Notes: generated from the sequence alone by a model not told the origin. Numbered from the stretch's first letter, positions 36,267 to 45,541 are shown. The stretch is 64,000 nt of DNA from Paracoccus sp. M683 (GCF_007096355.1 NZ_VKDF01000007.1:1-64000), one strand, 5' to 3'. Program-made: numbers and translations.

Positions 36267-36282
36267 GGCAGATACCCAATGG

Positions 36283-36298
36283 AACGATACGTTTCGTT
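36283..36298. promoter_or_regulatory. Operator-like inverted repeat 1 (TetR/DUF2798 gap)
   Basis: AACGATACGTTTCGTT: arms AACGA and TCGTT around a near-symmetric ACGT centre. It lies 17 bases upstream of the DUF2798 ATG, where bound repressor would block its transcription. Confidence 0.65.
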
Positions 36299-36311
36299 TT
36301 CGACGATATAG

Positions 36312-36327
36312 AACGGAGCGTTCCGTT
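36312..36327. promoter_or_regulatory. Operator-like inverted repeat 2 (TetR/DUF2798 gap)
   Basis: AACGGAGCGTTCCGTT: perfect arms AACGGA and TCCGTT with a four-base spacer, 17 bases before the tetR ATG. The two 16-bp repeats are 29 bp apart centre to centre and share AACG...CGTT, consistent with one TetR dimer site per gene. Confidence 0.7.
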
Positions 36328-36344
36328 ATTCAAGGAGCAATTCG

Positions 36345-36914
36345 ATGCCCGAAAAACCGCGCCGCGCGACCGAGGACTCGGTGATGGCCGCCGCCGCCCG
36401 GATCATCGCCGAGGAGGGTTATCAGAACCTGACGATGGAAGGGGTGGCCCGGCTTGCGCGCGCGGGCAAGGCCACGGTCTATCGCTGGTGGCCAAGCCGG
36501 GGGCATCTGTTGCTGGCGCTGTATTCGCAGGCCAAGTCCGGCCTGACCGAACCCGATACCGGCGATCTGGAAAGCGATCTGACCGCCTATTTCAGCCAGA
36601 TGCTGCACCAGTGGAATGGCGGTGACGGGCAAGAGGCGCTGGCCCCGATGCTGAGGCTGCTGATCGCCGAGGCCCAGACCGATGACACGATGCGCGCGGC
36701 GCTGTCGCGCGAAAGGCGCGAACGTTGGCTGCATCTGGACAATATCATGCGCCGCGCCCATCAACGCGGCCAGTTGAACCCCGCCCTGACGCTGGAACGC
36801 GCCGAACAGCGGGTGATTTCGATGATGTGGTATCTGCTGCTGAACGACACGCTGCCCCCCGCCGATCAGGCCGGCGAACTGGTGCGCGACGTTCTGGTCG
36901 ATCTGCGGGGCTAG
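36345..36914 (+). CDS. TetR-family transcriptional repressor
   Basis: A 189-residue TetR regulator: N-terminal HTH with ARIIAEEGYQNLTMEGVARLARAGKATVYRWWPS spread over residues about 15-50, and a helical ligand-binding C-terminal domain. AAGGAG lies seven bases before the ATG. The divergent DUF2798 gene and two inverted repeats in the shared promoter suggest local negative control. Ligand unknown. Confidence 0.92.
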   Translation: MPEKPRRATEDSVMAAAARIIAEEGYQNLTMEGVARLARAGKATVYRWWPSRGHLLLALYSQAKSGLTEPDTGDLESDLTAYFSQMLHQWNGGDGQEALAPMLRLLIAEAQTDDTMRAALSRERRERWLHLDNIMRRAHQRGQLNPALTLERAEQRVISMMWYLLLNDTLPPADQAGELVRDVLVDLRG

Positions 36915-37016
36915 ACTGGCCGCGCGAACAGCGCCGCGATGCATCGGCTTGGCTCTGGCAATCCTGCGCGGGGGGCCTATGTTGTGGCCGACGCAATCAA
37001 CGGAAAGGACGTTCCC

Positions 37017-37673
37017 ATGTCCCTGCGCATCAACGACATTGCCCCCGATTTCACCGCCAATTCGACCGAGGGTGAGATTCACTTTCACGACTGGCTTGGT
37101 GACAGCTATGCGATCATCTTCAGCCATCCCCGCGATTTCACCCCGGTCTGCACCACCGAATTTGGCGCAGTGGCGCAGTTGGCGGGCGAGTTCGAGAAGC
37201 GCAACACCAAGGTCATCGGGGTGTCGGTCGACAGCGTCGACGACCACCTGAAATGGAAGAATGACATCGCCCAATTCGCCGGCGCACCAGCGAATTTCGC
37301 GATCATCGACGACAGCGATCTGACCGTGGCCAAGGCCTATGACATGCTGCCCGCCGAATACTATCTGCCGACCGAGGGCCGCACGCCCGCCCATTCAGCC
37401 ACCGTGCGCAGCGTCTTTATCATCGGCCCGGACAAGAAGGTCCGGCTGACCATGACCTATCCCATGTCGATCGGCCGCAACTTCGCGGAAATCCTGCGCG
37501 CGCTGGATGCGGTGCGGAAAACCGACGGCGTGCCGCTGGCCACGCCAGCAAACTGGGTGCCCGGTCAGGATGTGATCGTCGCCCTGGCGCTGGACGATGC
37601 TGCGGCCGAGGCGAAATATGGCAAGCTGGACAAGAAGCTGCCCTATCTGCGCTTTGCCAAGGACCCGGCCTGA
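37017..37673 (+). CDS. 1-Cys peroxiredoxin (Prx6 type)
   Basis: A 218-residue thiol peroxidase with the peroxidatic Cys45 in DFTPVCTTE and the long Prx6-type C-terminal domain (TYPMSIGRNFAEILRALDA). It reduces H2O2 and organic or lipid hydroperoxides, with no resolving cysteine in the usual place. ATG 37017 is preceded by GGAAAGGA; an earlier frame start at 36939 adds residues outside the fold. Cytosolic. Probably monocistronic. Confidence 0.93.
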   Translation: MSLRINDIAPDFTANSTEGEIHFHDWLGDSYAIIFSHPRDFTPVCTTEFGAVAQLAGEFEKRNTKVIGVSVDSVDDHLKWKNDIAQFAGAPANFAIIDDSDLTVAKAYDMLPAEYYLPTEGRTPAHSATVRSVFIIGPDKKVRLTMTYPMSIGRNFAEILRALDAVRKTDGVPLATPANWVPGQDVIVALALDDAAAEAKYGKLDKKLPYLRFAKDPA

Positions 37674-37683
37674 GCCATTGGCC

Positions 37684-38577
37684 ATGGGCCGCTCGGACCG
37701 GCCAGTTTCGCGCAAGCTTGTCCGCCTCGGCTTTCAACTGCTGGGGCGGGACCTTGCGCATCGGCAGGATCTGTGGCCCGGCCTGGCCGTTGACCGGCCC
37801 TCGGGCCAGGTGATCTGGCGCGGCCAGCCGTTGTTGCAGCTTGCCGCGCCTGCCGCAATCATACCCGATCAGTTGCCGCTGATCGCCGTGGTCGGCTCTG
37901 GCCCGTCGCTGAAGGCTCAGCGGATCGAGAGGCTTGGCCCCGGATCCGCCATCCTGTGCAATGGCGCGGCCAGCCTTGCCAGCCGCATCCGGCCACTTGC
38001 CGTCGCGGTCGAGGATGAGCGTTTCGTTTTTCGCCACCATGCGATGCTGGCCGCCCTGCCCCGCGACGTTCCGCTGCTGTTATCCGCCGCCGCGATCAGG
38101 GCCTGGGCAGAACGCGACGCCGCACCTTTGAAGAATCGTCAGGTGGCGCTGATCGACAATCTGGAAAAGCCCGTCGGCGGCCGGCGTCGCGCGCTGTCCG
38201 ATCCGGCGCTGCGCGATGTCGTCATCCGCCAGCGGGACGGGGCCTTTTCGATCAGGCCCGATCTTGGTGTGGTCATCACCGGCACCGTCGCCTTTTCGGG
38301 CCTGCAATTCGCGCTGGCCGCCAGACCGGACCGGATTTTGCTTGCCGGCATCGACCTGACGAATGACAGCCAACCGCGCTTTTACGAGGGCGCGGACCAG
38401 GCGCCCTCGGGGCTAAGCGCCGGTCTGGACCGCATTCTTGGGGGGTTTGCACTGGCGCGCCAGAACGCCGAAAAGCGCGGCATCGCGCTGCACTGTGCTT
38501 CGCCGGTTTCAGCCTTGCTGAAGGTCGGCATCCCGCGCGATGATTGCCTGGACAACCCGCCGACTAGTGGCCTCTGA
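37684..38577 (+). CDS. DUF115/MptE-like Rossmann-fold protein, putative glycosyltransferase
   Basis: A 297-residue protein. The central block LIAVVGSGPSLKAQRIERLG followed by SAILCNGAASL is the nucleotide-binding motif shared by DUF115 (MptE-like) proteins and GT42-type glycosyltransferases; VVITGTVAFSGLQFALA and ILLAGIDLTND complete the fold. Likely sugar transfer to a surface glycan, since a GT25 gene faces it. Its 3' end overlaps that convergent gene by 14 bases. ATG 37684 is ten bases after the peroxiredoxin stop. Substrate unknown. Confidence 0.6.
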   Translation: MGRSDRPVSRKLVRLGFQLLGRDLAHRQDLWPGLAVDRPSGQVIWRGQPLLQLAAPAAIIPDQLPLIAVVGSGPSLKAQRIERLGPGSAILCNGAASLASRIRPLAVAVEDERFVFRHHAMLAALPRDVPLLLSAAAIRAWAERDAAPLKNRQVALIDNLEKPVGGRRRALSDPALRDVVIRQRDGAFSIRPDLGVVITGTVAFSGLQFALAARPDRILLAGIDLTNDSQPRFYEGADQAPSGLSAGLDRILGGFALARQNAEKRGIALHCASPVSALLKVGIPRDDCLDNPPTSGL

Positions 38578-39325
38578 TCCGGCGCATCAGCGCGACCAGC
38601 GGCGGAAAGCGCCGAAACGAGCCAGCCAGTTGCCGCACACCCGGCACGCGATCCCAGACCGGCAGGTCGGCAATATCGCTGCGCGAGGAGCGTTGAACGG
38701 CCAATGGTGCGCGCGTCGTCAGCACCATCAGTTCGGGATGCGCCGCACGCAGCCAGCCATAAGCGCCATCGACATGCATCGGCCCGCCCGCCGGATCGCC
38801 CGCCGACCGGGCCTGCATCGCCTGGAGGAAGGGAATGGCAAGTTCAGAAAAACGGGCGCTGACACCCATGAAATGCGCCAGAGGAAAGTGGTGCTGCGGT
38901 GAAAGGCGCAGCAGTTCTGCGCCGATCTCTTCATCACCGGGCTGGGGCACCTGCGGCGAGACCGAAAGGAACTGGTCCCAGTCCAGCCGATGCAGATCGT
39001 CGGTGATGGCTGCCAGCCGGTCGGCAAAACCGGGCGCGAAATCGGCGTCATCCTCTAGGATCAGCGCCCGGCTGACGCCGTCTTGCTGAATCTGCTGATG
39101 CAGCCGCAGATGGCTTTCAAAGCATCCCCGCGCACCGCGCGTCGGAAAGGCACCCGGATCGGGGGGAAAGCTGGCCTGGAACACGGTGACGGAAGGATGG
39201 TCAAGCCCCAGCCCGATGCGCCCCAGCTCGGCCTGCATTTCCCTGCGCCGATCGTCGCGATGGGCCAGGTTGATCACATAGATGCGGTCGAAAACCGACA
39301 AGAACGCCTGCGCCTCGGATTTCAT
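38564..39325 (-). CDS. Glycosyltransferase family 25 (LPS-type) protein
   Basis: A 253-residue GT25 enzyme: FDRIYVINLAHRDDRRREM near residue 11, GARGCFESHLRLHQQI, ALILEDDADF (the acidic donor-site motif) and a C-terminal DGAYGWLRAAHPE. GT25 enzymes add galactose or related sugars to lipooligosaccharide. The gene converges on, and overlaps by 14 bases, the DUF115-like gene. Upstream on the same strand is pnp with its own terminator at 39341, so this gene needs a separate promoter or read-through. Confidence 0.85.
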   Translation of the reverse strand: MKSEAQAFLSVFDRIYVINLAHRDDRRREMQAELGRIGLGLDHPSVTVFQASFPPDPGAFPTRGARGCFESHLRLHQQIQQDGVSRALILEDDADFAPGFADRLAAITDDLHRLDWDQFLSVSPQVPQPGDEEIGAELLRLSPQHHFPLAHFMGVSARFSELAIPFLQAMQARSAGDPAGGPMHVDGAYGWLRAAHPELMVLTTRAPLAVQRSSRSDIADLPVWDRVPGVRQLAGSFRRFPPLVALMRRIRGH

Positions 39326-39340
39326 CGCACCCTACCCCCC

Positions 39341-39372
39341 AAAAAAATGGCCCCGGATTTCTCCGAGGCCAT
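39341..39372 (-). terminator. Intrinsic terminator of pnp
   Basis: On the minus strand a 10-bp stem (complement of 39363-39372 pairing with that of 39347-39356, one G-U pair) with a six-base loop is followed by seven T. It lies 37 bases after the pnp stop. Confidence 0.9.
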
Positions 39373-39409
39373 CTTTATCACATCGGTCCGTTGGACAGGT
39401 CCAGCACGA

Positions 39410-41551
39410 TTACTCGGCCGTCTCTTCCTTCTTCTCGTCGATCTCTTCGCCAGTTTCCTGGTCGACCATCTTCATGCCAAGACGAACCTTGCCACGATCG
39501 TCAAAGCCCAGCAGCTTGACCTTCACTTCCTGGCCTTCCTTCAGCACTTCTGACGGATGACCCAGGCGCTTGTTGGCGATCTGGGACACATGGACCAGAC
39601 CGTCGCGCTTGCCGAAGAAGTTCACGAAGGCACCGAAATCGACCAACTTCACGACCTTGCCGGTATAGACATGGCCTTCTTCCGGCTCTGCCACGATCGA
39701 ATAGATCATGTCATAGGCCTTCTTGATCGAATCGGCATTGGCCGAGGCGATCTTGATGACACCGTCATCATTGATGTCTACCTTGGCACCCGAAACCTCG
39801 ACGATCTCGCGGATGACCTTGCCGCCCGAGCCGATCACTTCGCGGATCTTGTCGGTCGGAATGGTCATCGTCTCGATGCGCGGGGCATGGGCCGAGAACT
39901 CGCGGCGGCCTTCGCTCAGCGCATGGGCCATCTCGTTCAGGATGTGCAAACGGCCATCCTTGGCCTGCGCCAGGGCCTGTTCCATGATCGCCGGGGTAAT
40001 GCCCGCAACCTTGATGTCCATTTGCAGGCTGGTGATGCCATCGGCGGTGCCGGCAACCTTGAAGTCCATGTCACCCAGGTGATCTTCGTCACCCAGAATG
40101 TCGGTCAGGACCGCATATTTGCCGTCATCTTCCAGGATCAGACCCATCGCAACGCCAGCAACCGGCGCCTTCAGCGGCACGCCCGCATCCATCATCGACA
40201 GCGAACCGCCGCAGACCGAAGCCATGGACGACGAGCCGTTCGATTCCGTGATCTCGGAAACGACGCGGATGGTGTAAGGGAAGTCGGTTGCAGCCGGCAG
40301 AACCGCCTGAAGCGCGCGCCAGGCCAGCTTGCCATGGCCGATCTCGCGACGGCCGGGCGAACCCACGCGGCCAACCTCGCCGACCGAATAGGGCGGGAAG
40401 TTGTAATGCAGCAGGAAGTTCGACCGGAAATTGCCGTGCAGCGCGTCGATGATCTGTTCGTCATCGCCGGTGCCCAGCGTGGTCACGACCAGCGCCTGCG
40501 TCTCGCCACGAGTGAACAGAGCCGAGCCATGGGTGCGCGGCAGGATGCCAACTTCGCTGTCGATGGAGCGAACGGTTGTGGTGTCGCGACCGTCGATGCG
40601 GGCACCGCCAGCAATGACGTCACCGCGCAGAATGGCCGATTCCAGCTTTTTCAGCGCCGAACCCAGGTTCGCGTCGGCCAGTTCATCCTCGGTCAGACCG
40701 GCGACGATCTTTTCGCGCACCACCTGAATGGCGTCGCGGCGATCGCTTTTGTCCTTGATCGCATAGGCGGCGCGCATCTCGGCCTCGCCCAGCGATTTCA
40801 CGCGGGCATAAAGCACGCTGTAATCGGGAGCCTGATAATCGAACGGCTCTTTCGCGGCGTCCTCGGCGAAGTCGATGATCAGGTCGATCACCGGCTGCAT
40901 CTGCTCGTGGCCGAATTTCACGGCGCCCAGCATTTCTTCCTCGGTCAGCTCATAAGCTTCCGATTCGACCATCATCACGGCGTCCTTGGTGCCGGCAACG
41001 ACCAGATCCAGACGCTGTTCGGGGTTGTTGCGCAGCTGGTCCATGTCCGAAACTTCGGGGTTGAGGACATATTCGCCATTGGCAAAACCAACACGCGCCG
41101 CACCGATCGGGCCCATGAACGGCACACCCGAAATGGTCAGCGCAGCCGAAGCGGCGATCATCGCCACGATATCGGGATCGTTGACCAGGTCGTGCGACAG
41201 CACGGTGCACATGACCAGAACTTCGTTCTTGAAGCCCTTGACGAACAGCGGGCGGCAGGGACGGTCGATCAGACGCGCGGTCAGCGTCTCTTTCTCGGTC
41301 GGGCGCGCCTCGCGCTTGAAGAACCCGCCGGGGACTTTGCCAGCGGCGTAGTATTTTTCCTGATAATGCACGGTCAGCGGGAAAAAGTCCTGACCGGGCT
41401 TGGGCTCTTTGGCGAAGGTCACGTTGGCCATGACGCTGGTTTCGCCCAGCGTGGCGATGACGCTGCCATCAGCCTGACGGGCAACCTTGCCCGTTTCCAG
41501 CGTCAGCGTTTCCTGACCCCACTGGATTGATTTCTTCACTTCATCAAACAT
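39410..41551 (-). CDS. pnp: Polynucleotide phosphorylase (PNPase)
   Basis: A 713-residue PNPase. Two RNase PH-like domains are joined by a helical linker; the second contains [16 protein letters not shown] and [22 protein letters not shown] domain near 555-610 ([15 protein letters not shown]) and S1 domain near 622-690 ([20 protein letters not shown]). It degrades RNA 3' to 5' phosphorolytically in the degradosome. ATG 41551 is preceded by GAGAGGA; the frame to 41611 adds unrelated residues. The usual rpsO-pnp adjacency is interrupted by a GT61 gene. Confidence 0.98.
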   Translation of the reverse strand: MFDEVKKSIQWGQETLTLETGKVARQADGSVIATLGETSVMANVTFAKEPKPGQDFFPLTVHYQEKYYAAGKVPGGFFKREARPTEKETLTARLIDRPCRPLFVKGFKNEVLVMCTVLSHDLVNDPDIVAMIAASAALTISGVPFMGPIGAARVGFANGEYVLNPEVSDMDQLRNNPEQRLDLVVAGTKDAVMMVESEAYELTEEEMLGAVKFGHEQMQPVIDLIIDFAEDAAKEPFDYQAPDYSVLYARVKSLGEAEMRAAYAIKDKSDRRDAIQVVREKIVAGLTEDELADANLGSALKKLESAILRGDVIAGGARIDGRDTTTVRSIDSEVGILPRTHGSALFTRGETQALVVTTLGTGDDEQIIDALHGNFRSNFLLHYNFPPYSVGEVGRVGSPGRREIGHGKLAWRALQAVLPAATDFPYTIRVVSEITESNGSSSMASVCGGSLSMMDAGVPLKAPVAGVAMGLILEDDGKYAVLTDILGDEDHLGDMDFKVAGTADGITSLQMDIKVAGITPAIMEQALAQAKDGRLHILNEMAHALSEGRREFSAHAPRIETMTIPTDKIREVIGSGGKVIREIVEVSGAKVDINDDGVIKIASANADSIKKAYDMIYSIVAEPEEGHVYTGKVVKLVDFGAFVNFFGKRDGLVHVSQIANKRLGHPSEVLKEGQEVKVKLLGFDDRGKVRLGMKMVDQETGEEIDEKKEETAE

Positions 41552-41721
41552 CTGATTTCCTCTCGGGACGCGCCGGCCCTCCGGCCGCCCCTGTTCAAAT
41601 CGCGGCCCCATTGCCGCCGCCCCTGAATCCTTATGCGTCGCCCCAGAGGCCGGGCGCTACGTCACAGATTGCGCGGCCATACAGGAAATCGGCAAGGTTG
41701 GAAAGGGCGTTGAACCTGCGG

Positions 41722-41743
41722 CCCGGAACCTGCCCGGAACCTG
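41722..41743. repeat. Perfect tandem repeat of an 11-bp unit
   Basis: CCCGGAACCTG occurs twice head-to-tail (41722-41732, 41733-41743) just outside the 3' end of the GT61 gene, followed at once by the palindrome CCTGCAGG (41741-41748). Probably slippage-generated; no function evident. Confidence 0.85.
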
Positions 41744-41756
41744 CAGGCCAGGCCGA

Positions 41757-43088
41757 TCAGTCCGACAGCGCGGCCGCAAGGACCGCCGCGATCGAGCGAT
41801 CTGTCAGCCGGATACGAGACAGCTGCTTCCTGCCGGTCGAGGTGTATTCGGGTGCCGCCTGATCCGCCACGACAAGGCGATAATCACAGCGCGACGCCTG
41901 CGCCAGCTGGGCAAAGGCCGCCAACCTGCCGCCCAGGGTTTCCCGGTTGCCGATTTCGATGAACCGGGTGCGCTGGCCCGCGAACATCATGTTGGTGACA
42001 CCGGCACCATGGACGGCAACCACGGTCTCGGCGTTGTTGACCAACTGGACCTGCTGCTTCAGTGGCAGTTCCTCGAAAAACACGCGCTCGAAACCGGCGG
42101 CCATCAGTTCGCGCGTCATGTCCGCCCAGCGATCCGGGGTTCGCGCGCCCCGGTCGTCAGGTTTCCGGTCGACCAGCACCTTGCGCGGAAGCCCCGCCCC
42201 ATCCGGGCCGGCAACGGCCAGCATATGCTGGCGCAGCGCGACAAGACGGCCATCCATCTTGTGAAACCGCATCTGGTTAAAGCCCGTCAGGCTGGCCGGA
42301 TCCTTCTGGAAAAAGGGCTGAAGGAAATCATGCCCATCGGTCTGGCCCCAGATGTCGGATGCCAGCAGATAATACAGATGATCCGTCAGAAACGGGAACA
42401 GGCAGGCATCATAGGACACCTGATTGATATCATTAACAATCTCGACAGAATCCATGATGTCGGGAAAATACTCGGCGATCAGACGCATCGCGAAAGAATT
42501 TGCCGTCACCTTGGGGTTGGGACTGTGGATCCTGATCTTACGTCCGGCGGCAACATTCTGGATGCTGTGCAGGGCGGTCATCACCTCGACCATGAAATGA
42601 TAGTAATTGGTGAAATTCCGGCAATCGAGGCAGATATCGACCCCGTCTGGAATATCCGCAGTCCAGCTTAGTGCCTTACCCGGCTGTTCGCGCGTTCCGG
42701 CGAACAGGAACCTGGCCATGTCACGATGCCGCGACTTGTCGGCAAGATAGTATTTCGTCCGCGCCCGCAGCCCCGCGCTGCCCGACAACAGATAGCGCCC
42801 GCCCACGGTGACAAGCCCGCGCTCGAAACCCGGTTGCGCCAACAGGGCGGCGACGCTGTTGAACTCGATCAGGGTTTCGCCCAACTGCTCGACCGTGCGG
42901 GCAAGATCGCGCGTGACGAAGGCCTGATCATCCGCGTCCTCGGCGCAATTGATGACTTGGATCGGGTTACGCGGCGTTTCGCGCCACAGCCAGGTTGGCT
43001 GGCCGACAAACGTGACGCCCGGATGCAGCCCCGGAACCAGAAAGGCCTCATCTGGCCCCCGGTCAACCGCTTGCAGACGTGCAACCAT
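41757..43088 (-). CDS. Glycosyltransferase family 61 (DUF563) protein
   Basis: A 443-residue protein with the GT61 features CRNFTNYYHFMVEVMTAL in the middle and AETVVAVHGAGVTNMMFAG near the C-terminus. Family members transfer sugars to capsule or other surface glycans. No membrane segment. It is located between rpsO and pnp, which are normally neighbours, and rpsO has its own terminator before it, so it appears to be an inserted unit with its own expression. Base composition is somewhat less GC-rich in places (for example around 42421-42480). Confidence 0.82.
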   Translation of the reverse strand: MVARLQAVDRGPDEAFLVPGLHPGVTFVGQPTWLWRETPRNPIQVINCAEDADDQAFVTRDLARTVEQLGETLIEFNSVAALLAQPGFERGLVTVGGRYLLSGSAGLRARTKYYLADKSRHRDMARFLFAGTREQPGKALSWTADIPDGVDICLDCRNFTNYYHFMVEVMTALHSIQNVAAGRKIRIHSPNPKVTANSFAMRLIAEYFPDIMDSVEIVNDINQVSYDACLFPFLTDHLYYLLASDIWGQTDGHDFLQPFFQKDPASLTGFNQMRFHKMDGRLVALRQHMLAVAGPDGAGLPRKVLVDRKPDDRGARTPDRWADMTRELMAAGFERVFFEELPLKQQVQLVNNAETVVAVHGAGVTNMMFAGQRTRFIEIGNRETLGGRLAAFAQLAQASRCDYRLVVADQAAPEYTSTGRKQLSRIRLTDRSIAAVLAAALSD

Positions 43089-43183
43089 CGGCCCGACACC
43101 TCACCAACAACTCCGTCTGCCAGCTAGTAGCGAAGCGCCGCCATGCACGCAACATGCTGGCCACGCCCTGCGGGGCAGACAGC

Positions 43184-43213
43184 AAAACGCCCGCACCTTT
43201 CGGCACGGGCGTT
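43184..43213 (-). terminator. Intrinsic terminator of rpsO
   Basis: Perfect 12-bp stem AACGCCCGTGCC / GGTGCGGGCGTT (with G-U pairs) around a GAAA loop on the minus strand, 43186-43213, followed by TT. With the stem's last bases this gives four T. Located 23 bases after the rpsO stop. Confidence 0.8.
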
Positions 43214-43235
43214 GCAAACCGGAAAGACCGGAAGC

Positions 43236-43505
43236 TTAGCGGCGGATGCCCAGACGCTTGATCAGGTCCTGATAACGGCCCTCATCCTTGCCTTTCAGAT
43301 AGTCCAGCAGCTTGCGGCGCTGTGCGACCATCATCAGCAGCCCGCGGCGGCTGTGGTTGTCTTTCTTGTGGGTCTTGAAATGCTCGGTCAGCGTGGAAAT
43401 GCGCGAGGTCAGGATTGCAACCTGCACTTCGGGCGAGCCGGTATCGCCGGGCTTGGTGGCGAATTCGCTGATGACCTTGTTCTTTTCTTCAACCGTGATC
43501 GACAT
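43236..43505 (-). CDS. rpsO: 30S ribosomal protein S15
   Basis: An 89-residue S15 of standard length, starting [16 protein letters not shown] and containing [21 protein letters not shown] and the closing [16 protein letters not shown]. It binds 16S rRNA at the central domain junction early in 30S assembly. AAGGAG precedes ATG. truB is not upstream and pnp is not immediately downstream, unlike the classical cluster. Confidence 0.98.
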   Translation of the reverse strand: MSITVEEKNKVISEFATKPGDTGSPEVQVAILTSRISTLTEHFKTHKKDNHSRRGLLMMVAQRRKLLDYLKGKDEGRYQDLIKRLGIRR

Positions 43506-43659
43506 CGGGGTCTCCTTTTCGGATCAAAGGGTTATGGCGCAGGCCGGGATGTCGTCCAGCAAGGCCCATGGAGTTTTCCGCCAGATTCGGACCGGCGGAT
43601 GGGGGCCTATACGGGGAATCGGGCGAAAAGGAAAGGGGTGACGCGGCTGCTTGGTCGTC

Positions 43660-44634
43660 TCAGCCGGGAATTGTCCGGCTGATCGTGACCTCGACATGCC
43701 CGGTATTGACCGCGCCGATCAGCCGCGCGACCGACTGCCCGTTCACCTGAACCAGCACCGAGCCATCTTCGTCAGAGACCAGTTCAATCCGCGCATCCTC
43801 GGCCAGATGATCGGGCAGTTGCACCTGCAATTCGTCCTCGGCACCGTCGAAACCGGCGATGACCGGCAACGCGCCCTCGGTCGGGTTCAGCAGATACAGA
43901 TCGGCGCCGGCCTGCCCTTCCGCGAAATCGCCGGCGCCGGGCATCAGCGTGTCATCGCCATCGCCACCATGCAGCCAGGCCGTTTCGGGGCCACGATTCC
44001 CGATCAGAAGGTCATCGCCCGCGCCCCCGGCCAGATCATCCTCGCCCGGCCCGGCAATCAATGTGTCGTCGCCATCATTGCCGTCGATCCAGTCGTTTCC
44101 GGCACCGCCGAAAAGCAGGTCGTCACCGTCACCGCCGCGGATCGTATCATTGCCCAGGCCGCCGCGCACAGTGTCGTTGCCACCCTGCCCCGCCAGCGAG
44201 TCATGACCGGTACCACCGACCAGCAGGTCGTCACCGCCCGGACCGTAATCGGAATCGCCCTGGATCCAGTCATCGCCGGCGCCGCCCCGCAAGGTATCGT
44301 CGCCCTGCCCGCCGCGCAGGTCGTCGGCCCCGCCATGCCCCATCAACAGGTCGTTGCCGCCATAGCCCATCAGCGCGTCGAAATCATCCGTTCCTTCAAA
44401 GACCTGATCGTCGGATTCATCCTCGATCTCGGGGTCGGGGATCTCGGTCGAGACATCTTCGCCCTGATCACCGTCATCGCCCTGGTCGCTGTCATCCAGG
44501 ACCTCGCCCTCGGCGGTATCGTCGGCATCAGCGGGGGGCAGATCGTCATCGTCATCCGACGCCATGCTTGTGGCGCTGATATCTACTGCAACACCGACAA
44601 GCAGCAGGCTCATCAATCCCGCGATCATCAACAT
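43660..44634 (-). CDS. RTX (hemolysin-type calcium-binding repeat) protein
   Basis: A 324-residue protein: N-terminal hydrophobic helix (MLMIAGLMSLLLVGVAVD), a strongly acidic linker (residues about 25-80), then around a dozen GGxGxDxLx nonapeptides (about 88-225: GGQGDDTLRGGAGDDWIQG and the like) that fold into a calcium-loaded beta-roll, and a C-terminal beta-rich domain. No classical C-terminal type I secretion cluster or transporter genes were seen; the N-terminal helix suggests a membrane-anchored or Sec-exported protein. Similar small RTX proteins occur in Paracoccus. Function unknown. Confidence 0.85.
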   Translation of the reverse strand: MLMIAGLMSLLLVGVAVDISATSMASDDDDDLPPADADDTAEGEVLDDSDQGDDGDQGEDVSTEIPDPEIEDESDDQVFEGTDDFDALMGYGGNDLLMGHGGADDLRGGQGDDTLRGGAGDDWIQGDSDYGPGGDDLLVGGTGHDSLAGQGGNDTVRGGLGNDTIRGGDGDDLLFGGAGNDWIDGNDGDDTLIAGPGEDDLAGGAGDDLLIGNRGPETAWLHGGDGDDTLMPGAGDFAEGQAGADLYLLNPTEGALPVIAGFDGAEDELQVQLPDHLAEDARIELVSDEDGSVLVQVNGQSVARLIGAVNTGHVEVTISRTIPG

Positions 44635-44723
44635 ATCAACACCTCAGGCAACGCCCAAACACACCGGCACAGTCAACATATTCTCGAATCGGCACGGCGC
44701 GAAGTGACTTAATTAATAAACAG

Positions 44724-45257
44724 TTAATCGTCCCAGGGCTGCAACGGGCGGGCATAGGGGACATATAGCGGATGACGGGGCGCGCCGGCATTGGTCAGGC
44801 CCAGATGCAGCATCGGCCGGTCCTGCCCGCGCAGTATGGCCCGCACCCTGGCATCGCGACACAGATGTTGACCATGGACGCCCCAGGCACACAAGATCTG
44901 GTCGGCACGCCGGGCTGCTGTGCGGATCGCAGCGTCATTCAGCGGGCCAATAGGATCAGCGGCGCGCTTCAGATCAGCCGGGCGGGTGGCGCGAAAGGCG
45001 AACAGGTTCACCACGCCCAGCCCGGAAAAGCCCAAGGCGCGGGCGCGGCGCTCGCAGCGCTCGATGGTGGGGTCGTTCTGAACCTCGGTCGCGGTCGAGG
45101 GGTTCAGCATGACATACAGCAGCACCGGCCCCAGCACCGGCCCCCATCGCCGCATCAGGCCATAGCGATAGGCCCCGCAGGCTGAATAGGCTGCCCAGGA
45201 CCGCCGCCCATCTGCCCGGTGGCGACGGATCACATATGCCGGATCGACCCTTGCCAC
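44724..45257 (-). CDS. DUF1643 family protein
   Basis: A 177-residue protein with the DUF1643 core: YSACGAYRYGLMRRWG, VMLNPSTATEVQNDPTIERC, LGVVNLFAFRAT and ILCAWGVHG. The function is unknown; the family is widespread in alphaproteobacteria and found in phages and plasmids. No signal peptide. It is downstream of rpmJ, separated by a terminator. Confidence 0.9.
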   Translation of the reverse strand: MARVDPAYVIRRHRADGRRSWAAYSACGAYRYGLMRRWGPVLGPVLLYVMLNPSTATEVQNDPTIERCERRARALGFSGLGVVNLFAFRATRPADLKRAADPIGPLNDAAIRTAARRADQILCAWGVHGQHLCRDARVRAILRGQDRPMLHLGLTNAGAPRHPLYVPYARPLQPWDD

Positions 45258-45281
45258 AAACCGTCCCCCTTATCGGCCATG

Positions 45282-45306
45282 AAAAAACCCGCCGGTCAGG
45301 GCGGGT
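45282..45306 (-). terminator. Intrinsic terminator of rpmJ
   Basis: On the minus strand ACCCGCC, loop CTGACC, GGCGGGT and then five further T (45282-45306). It lies 28 bases after the rpmJ stop. Confidence 0.88.
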
Positions 45307-45334
45307 CGTTTCGTATTCGGGTGCGATCCGCGAC

Positions 45335-45460
45335 TTAGCCCTGACGGGCCTTGAAGCGGCGGTTGGTCTTGTTGATCACGTAGATCCGGCCCTTGCGACG
45401 CACAACCTGGCAGTCGCGGTGACGGTTCTTCAGCGACCGGAGCGAGTTGACAACCTTCAT
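45335..45460 (-). CDS. rpmJ: 50S ribosomal protein L36, zinc-less form
   Basis: A 41-residue protein, [17 protein letters not shown] and then [21 protein letters not shown]. It lacks the full set of four zinc ligands of the 37-residue form, matching the C-minus L36 used by alphaproteobacteria. ATG 45460 is chosen: the upstream extension of the frame is non-conserved. Binds 23S rRNA in the large subunit. Confidence 0.96.
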   Translation of the reverse strand: MKVVNSLRSLKNRHRDCQVVRRKGRIYVINKTNRRFKARQG

Positions 45461-45508
45461 AGGTCTTCTCCTACAGTCGGCGCCGCGACGGCGCCTTGAA
45501 AACGAAAT

Positions 45509-45528
45509 GCCCCCGGCCAACCGGGGGC
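45509..45528 (-). terminator. Hairpin between tRNA-Val and rpmJ
   Basis: GCCCCCGG / CCGGGGGC perfect 8-bp stem with a four-base loop (45509-45528); on the minus strand it is followed by ATTTCGTTTTC. Likely terminates the tRNA transcript 11 bases after its CCA. Confidence 0.75.
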
Positions 45529-45541
45529 GCGAATAAAATGG

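Noticed and set aside
39557..41530. Plus-strand frame opposite pnp
   Set aside because: It is antisense to a highly conserved housekeeping gene.
43980..44390. Regular short repeats suggestive of a CRISPR array
   Set aside because: They are 27-bp codon repeats of the RTX nonapeptides within one long coding frame, with no spacer-repeat alternation.
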